Positions 59,883 through 64,000 of a DNA stretch of 64,000 nucleotides are shown here, piece by piece. A program made the position numbers and the translations under genes. The notes beneath the pieces are model-generated. The model was not told where the DNA came from, searched no databases, and saw only the letters and a list, made by a program, of their open reading frames with translations. This DNA is from Metabacillus litoralis. GTDB lineage: Bacteria > Bacillota > Bacilli > Bacillales > Bacillaceae. The DNA is taken from contig NZ_CP033043.1 of NCBI RefSeq assembly GCF_003667825.1, positions 1,788,501 to 1,852,500 of the forward strand, in the 5' to 3' direction. The number at the start of each line of letters is the position of its first letter. Positions within the stretch are counted from its first letter, which is position 1.

Positions 59883-59894
59883 TTGTACTTACAA
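59883..59894. promoter_or_regulatory. AraR-like operator, distal
   Basis: TTGTACTTACAA, one base from the AraR core, is 35 bases from the proximal box. Two spaced boxes allow cooperative binding and looping as known for AraR. Confidence 0.6.
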
Positions 59895-59939
59895 CTTTAT
59901 TATAATAGGTATTTAATTAAATCCCAATATATTTTTAGA

Positions 59940-60187
59940 ATTTTTTTAAAAAACATTCATGATCTTTCGCTCTCAACCCAGGAATGAAAATAGAGTTCTC
60001 ATCCCATAATGTTGATACCGCAAACAGTGAGTATATAACGTGGTCTTTATTGGTGGTTCGACCCTGTACAAAAAACTGTTGGAATGAATTTGGTGTACAA
60101 CCCATTGTTAGCTCCCTATGTCTAGGATGACTACGAACAGAAAAATGTTTAATTTCAAATTCATTCCACTGTCTGTGGAATAATTTT
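59940..60187 (+). ncRNA. Possible IS110 guide (bridge) RNA region
   Basis: This is non-coding, of higher complexity than the AT-rich flanks, and sits between the expected IS left end and the transposase start, where IS110-group bridge RNAs are encoded. No loops were verified, so this is position-based inference. A minus-strand frame across it (60219-59935) has no family match. Confidence 0.3.
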
Positions 60188-61344
60188 ATGAAGGTGAATA
60201 AGGTGGAAACTTTACACAAACGTTGTGCTGGTTTGGATGTTCACTCAGAAACCATTGTGGCTTGTGTATTACTAGGTGATTCAGAAGCTGAATTGGAAAG
60301 AGTAATTGAAACTTTCCCAACATTAACGAAGGATTTATTTCGTCTGCTTAAATGGTTAGAAGAAAAAGAAGTCACTCTCACATTGCGATGGAGAGTACGG
60401 GAGTTTATTGGAAACCAGTTTACAACATCTTAGAAGATTTTTTTGATATTACTTTGGCTAATGCACAAAGGATTAAAAACGTTCCCGGTAGGAAGACAGA
60501 TGTTTCGGACGCAGAATGGATAGCTAAATTATTAAGACATGGACTAATAGAGAAAAGCTTTGTCCCTCCAGAAGACTTTCGAAATTTACGAGATTTGACT
60601 CGACTTAGAAAGAAATGGATTGGGCATATGACATCTGAGAAGAACCGAATTCAAAAAGTGTTAGAGACTTCAAACATAAAATTAAGTACTGTTATTTCAG
60701 ATGTTTTTGGTGTTTCAGGAAGGAAACTCTTGGAACAATTAATATCTGAAGGTTTTATTGATCAGGAAGAAGTTGAGAAAAAGATACATGGAAGAATGGC
60801 TCATAAAAAACAATTGATTACTGATTCTTTATTCGGTACATTAAATGATCATCAACTTTTTCTAATCCAACAATCCTGGATGCATATTACTTATCTAGAA
60901 ACGTTAATATCCGATATTGAGAAAAGGATCGATGAAATCTTACTAGACTATCAGGAAGAAGTTCAACTTTTAATCACAATGCCGGGTATTAAAAAAGATA
61001 CAGCTGCAGTCATCCTTGCAGAAATTGGTGTAGATATGGGACAGTTTCCAACTTCTAAACATCTCGCTTCATGGGCAGGATTATCACCTGGAAATCATGA
61101 AAGTGCAGGAAAAAGAAAAAGTACACGAACAGTTAGAGGAAATCCACATATTAAATCTGCATTGTGCGAAGCTGCATGGGCTGTTTCAAGGAGTCGTAAT
61201 AAAAGGTTGGGAATCAAATATTGGTCGTTGGCTGCGAGAAGAGGAAAGAAAAAAGCACTCGTTGCCATAGGACACCGAATGCTTACGATTGTCTATCATA
61301 TGCTTCAGAACAAAGAACCCTACCACGAGTTAACTTCAAATTAG
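60188..61344 (+). pseudogene. IS110 family transposase, frameshifted
   Basis: The first frame gives the N-terminal RuvC-like start (CAGLDVHSETIVACVLLGDS; LLKWLEEKEVT) and then runs off. The second frame gives IAMESTGVYWKPVYNILEDF, KTDVSDAEWIAKLLRHGLI, and the C-terminal ITMPGIKKDTAAVILAEIG and WAGLSPGNHESAGKRKSTRT. The break is an extra CT in GTCACTCTCACATT (60371-60384); without it the sequence reads V-T-H-I-A-M-E-S. The two parts together make a normal IS110 transposase of about 385 residues. It is a different type from the one at 48846. Confidence 0.88.
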
Positions 61345-61529
61345 CATTATAGACAAAAAATAGAAAAGTTAAACGAGAAACCGTAAAGTACGGTAGCTCT
61401 GCTTTCCTATTGCCAAATTTAATTATCTATAGCTTAATCAAATGCGATCAAGTTTAAACCTTTAATTTATTTTCACAGAAAAAGACCAGTATTTCTACTG
61501 ATCTTTCCCTCTTCCATATACCCAATAGA

Positions 61530-62090
61530 TTATATCCTAAGTGATCCACGAAATCCTCTAACAGCATAGTAAGAGTCCGCTCCATTATGATACACAAAGA
61601 CGTGTCCGAAGCGAAAATCACAAAAAAGTGCCCCACCGAGTTCTCTAATATCAGTAGGCGTTTGCACCCAACTTGAAGTTTTCATATCAAAATTTCCAAG
61701 CTTCTGCAACTCTCGATATTGCTCTTCAGTTAAAAGTTCAATCCCCATATAAGTCGCCATATTAATGGCACTATTTTCAGGTTTATGTTTCTTTCTTGAC
61801 TCTAGTGCTTCTTGGTCATAACAAACACTTCTACGACCTTTAGGGCTTTCTACTGAACAATCCATAAAAATATATTCTTTCTTCTCTTCATCAAAACCAA
61901 CAACATCAGGTTCACCTTCAGTTTTTTCCATTTCATTGAGTGACCACAGTTTTTCAGGATTTCCAGCCAATCTTGCTTGTATTTCACCCCATTCAAAACC
62001 TTTATGGCGGTTCATATTTTTCACAAAACGCACTTTTAATACTTTGAGTAACTCTTCACCTTGCTCTAATGACAACTCTTTTTTCGTCAT
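61530..62090 (-). CDS. DUF4256 protein
   Basis: A 186-residue cytosolic protein. DUF4256 features are RFVKNMNRHKGFEWGEIQAR, DVVGFDEEKKEYIFMDCSVE, SPKGRRSVCYDQEALESRKK and LGGALFCDFRFGHVFVYHNG. The function is unknown. The start is an ATG with a weak ribosome site. It lies between the broken IS110 element and the tRNA block, on the same strand as the rRNA operon but behind its terminator. Confidence 0.85.
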   Translation of the reverse strand: MTKKELSLEQGEELLKVLKVRFVKNMNRHKGFEWGEIQARLAGNPEKLWSLNEMEKTEGEPDVVGFDEEKKEYIFMDCSVESPKGRRSVCYDQEALESRKKHKPENSAINMATYMGIELLTEEQYRELQKLGNFDMKTSSWVQTPTDIRELGGALFCDFRFGHVFVYHNGADSYYAVRGFRGSLRI

Positions 62091-62225
62091 GGAACTCCAC
62101 CTTATTTTATTATTTTAAATTGATTGATAAAATTTCTCTGTTGCTCAAATCGATATTCTTTCAAAATAATCAAGTAACTTCAGTTTACATTAAACTATTT
62201 TATTTAGTAAATCGATTACTCAAAA

Positions 62226-62262
62226 TCAAAAAAGAACTAACCCTATACGGATTAGTTCTTCG
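62226..62262 (-). terminator. Terminator of the rRNA-tRNA operon
   Basis: AAGAACTAACC pairs with GGATTAGTTCTT, followed on the minus strand by TTTTTTGATTTTG. It lies about 130 bases past tRNA-Asn. Confidence 0.88.
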
Positions 62263-62389
62263 GTAAGTTTTTTAAAATTATGTAATATTTAATAGAAAGA
62301 AGTGACTTAAACTATCCGCTCGACTTCTGCCTATACTATTGATAGATGTAACTCTTTAGCCTCTTGAATAATTCCTTATGCAATAAGAA

Positions 62390-62464
62390 TGGCTCCGCAG
62401 GTAGGACTCGAACCTACGACCGATCGGTTAACAGCCGATAGCTCTACCACTGAGCTACTGCGGA
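62390..62464 (-). tRNA. tRNA-Asn (GUU), CCA encoded
   Basis: TCCGCAG/CTGCGGA acceptor stem, anticodon GTT in CTGTTAA, T loop GGTTCGAGTCC, genomic CCA. It is the last tRNA of the block. Confidence 0.96.
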
Positions 62465-62483
62465 ACAAGTATAAACGAACTTA

Positions 62484-62560
<77 letters not shown>

Positions 62561-62566
62561 TAGTTT

Positions 62567-62640
62567 TGGAGCGGGTGAAGGGAATCGAACCCTCATCATC
62601 AGCTTGGAAGGCTGAGGTTTTACCACTAAACTACACCCGC
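62567..62640 (-). tRNA. tRNA-Gly (UCC), CCA encoded
   Basis: GCGGGTG/CACCCGC acceptor, anticodon TCC in CTTCCAA, GGTTCGATTCC T arm, genomic CCA. Confidence 0.96.
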
Positions 62641-62665
62641 AAATTATATTAATGTTTTATCTAAA

Positions 62666-62742
62666 TGGCGGTCCGGACGGGACTCGAACCCGCGACCTCC
62701 TGCGTGACAGGCAGGCATTCTAACCAACTGAACTACCGGACC
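62666..62742 (-). tRNA. tRNA-Asp (GUC), CCA encoded
   Basis: GGTCCGG/CCGGACC acceptor, anticodon GTC in CTGTCAC, discriminator G, genomic CCA. Confidence 0.96.
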
Positions 62743-62760
62743 GGAGTTTTTTCAAGTAGT

Positions 62761-62778
62761 GAAAATAACTTACCTTAA
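62761..62778. repeat. Left arm of an 18-bp inverted repeat in the tRNA block
   Basis: GAAAATAACTTACCTTAA, exact reverse complement of 63278-63295. The pair brackets tRNA-fMet, tRNA-Ser and tRNA-Val. Confidence 0.9.
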
Positions 62779-62885
62779 CATAATATATTTTTAAGAACAT
62801 TACATTTAAAGTTTGATTGCACTTAACAGCACTACTATATTGACTTGCTTAGAAGATTACTCTGCGCAGCATCGTCAACTGAAAT

Positions 62886-62962
<77 letters not shown>

Positions 62963-62982
62963 ACAATATTATCTTTTAAATA

Positions 62983-63075
62983 TGGAGGAGGAAGGGGGAT
63001 TCGAACCCCCGCGGGCTTTGACACCCCTGTCGGTTTTCAAGACCGATCCCTTCAGCCGGACTTGGGTATTCCTCC
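62983..63075 (-). tRNA. tRNA-Ser (UGA), CCA encoded
   Basis: 93 bases with a long variable arm (GACAGGGGTGTC), acceptor GGAGGAA/TTCCTCC, anticodon TGA in CTTGAAA. The discriminator base reads T, where Bacillus serine tRNAs normally have G. Confidence 0.94.
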
Positions 63076-63174
63076 GTAATAATTAAAAATATTAACACAC
63101 ATCTGATAAGAAAATTGCACTACCAAATGATGTAATTAGCTATATGGTATGCTCTTTTCACTAGTGTAAAAAAA

Positions 63175-63250
63175 TGGTGGAGGATGACGGGATCGAACCG
63201 CCGACCCCCTGCTTGTAAGGCAGGTGCTCTCCCAGCTGAGCTAATCCTCC
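63175..63250 (-). tRNA. tRNA-Val (UAC), CCA encoded
   Basis: GGAGGAT/ATCCTCC acceptor, anticodon TAC in CTTACAA, genomic CCA. Confidence 0.95.
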
Positions 63251-63277
63251 GAAATAACACGAAATTTTTGACTTTCA

Positions 63278-63295
63278 TTAAGGTAAGTTATTTTC
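63278..63295. repeat. Right arm of the 18-bp inverted repeat in the tRNA block
   Basis: TTAAGGTAAGTTATTTTC, exact reverse complement of 62761-62778. It lies between tRNA-Val and tRNA-Glu. Confidence 0.9.
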
Positions 63296-63313
63296 GCTAG
63301 CGCGAAAGAACTA

Positions 63314-63388
63314 TGGTGACCCATACGGGATTCGAACCCGTGTTACCGCCGTGAAAGGGCGGTGTCTTAACCGCTTGACCAATGGGCC
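63314..63388 (-). tRNA. tRNA-Glu (UUC), CCA encoded
   Basis: GGCCCAT/ATGGGTC acceptor, anticodon TTC in CTTTCAC, genomic CCA. It is the first tRNA after 5S. Confidence 0.96.
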
Positions 63389-63420
63389 ATATTTTAATAA
63401 TAACAAACCTATAAAAGTTT

Positions 63421-63537
63421 GCCTGGCAACGTCCTACTCTCACAGGGGGAATCCCCCAACTACCATTGGCGCTGAAGAGCTTAACTTCCGTGTTCGGCAT
63501 GAGAACGGGTGTGACCTCTTCGCCATCATTACCAGAC
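63421..63537 (-). rRNA. rrf: 5S ribosomal RNA
   Basis: The minus strand contains GAAGAGGTCACACCCGTTC, CCGAACACGGAAGTTAAGC and GAGAGTAGGACG, the conserved Bacillus 5S segments, with complementary ends (GTCTGGTA/TGCCAGGC). It lies about 210 bases downstream of the 23S end. Confidence 0.95.

Positions 63538-64000
<463 letters not shown>

Larger units (their letters stand above)
59775..59935. other. GH51 promoter region
   Basis: AT-rich leader with two AraR-like boxes and possible TATAAT-like elements. No other structure. Confidence 0.5.
59940..61360 (+). mobile_element. IS110-family element, second type, inactive as written
   Basis: The extent is approximate. It holds a frameshifted transposase and a 5' non-coding stretch of about 240 bases where the guide RNA of IS110-group elements usually lies. 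A TTCCAC/GTGGAA hairpin is seen at about 60164-60180. The element abuts the GH51 control region. Confidence 0.6.

Noticed and set aside
59935..60219. Minus-strand open frame of 94 codons
   Set aside because: It lies in the IS110 5' region, shows no family features and no clear ribosome site; a non-coding guide-RNA region explains the spot better.

Overview
The window reads as chromosome of a low-GC Gram-positive spore-former of the family Bacillaceae. The support is AT-rich DNA, strong AGGAGG-type ribosome sites with frequent TTG/GTG starts, a T-box leader, SigA-like promoters, Bacillus-type small proteins (DUF3934, DUF6366), a BlaI/BlaR1 system and a Bacillus-type rRNA-tRNA block. Most genes lie on the minus strand. 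No phage, CRISPR array or replication origin was seen.

Layout. 0-24 kb is a patchwork of short minus-strand housekeeping and orphan genes: a T-box-controlled MFS transporter, a WYL regulator with a DJ-1/PfpI protein, a YeiL-type regulator with a YdcZ transporter, a fabH-plsC-coaD-like-plsY lipid cluster, an ECF sigma factor with a DUF4030 protein, and the ruins of an LXG toxin gene. Almost every minus-strand gene here is followed by a copy of one dispersed, terminator-shaped repeat (family A, about 20 copies, all in the same orientation). 24-33 kb holds a GH1 glucosidase with a divergent AraC regulator, then a mec-like beta-lactam response module: two class B penicillin-binding proteins divergent from blaI-blaR1, tied together by four TTACA-N2-TGTAA operator dyads. 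33-54 kb carries enzymes, a DUF2975/XRE pair, a response regulator-ABC exporter-histidine kinase cassette, a MarR/GNAT pair, two low-complexity repeat proteins, a ZIP transporter, an intact IS110-family element, a CmtR-like repressor with a CadA P-type ATPase, and a TetR/DHA2 efflux pair. A second repeat family (family B, GGGACA palindromes) is confined to this part. 54-62 kb has a 1245-residue LamG-GH51 arabinofuranosidase with AraR-like boxes, a frameshifted IS110 element and a DUF4256 gene. 62-64 kb is the 3' end of an rRNA operon on the minus strand: 23S 3' end, 5S, then tRNA-Glu, Val, Ser, fMet, Asp, Gly, Ile and Asn, ending at a terminator.

How it works together. The most coherent system is at 26.8-33.4 kb: BlaR1 would sense beta-lactam, trigger loss of BlaI, and release both the sensor operon and two PBPs, one of them a MecA/PBP3-type lipoprotein. 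No beta-lactamase gene is present, so this looks like target-replacement resistance. Several genes carry small, clear lesions (a 7-bp duplication, A-run indels, a TGG-to-TGA stop, a CT insertion), so either recent gene decay or uncorrected sequence indels affect the window.
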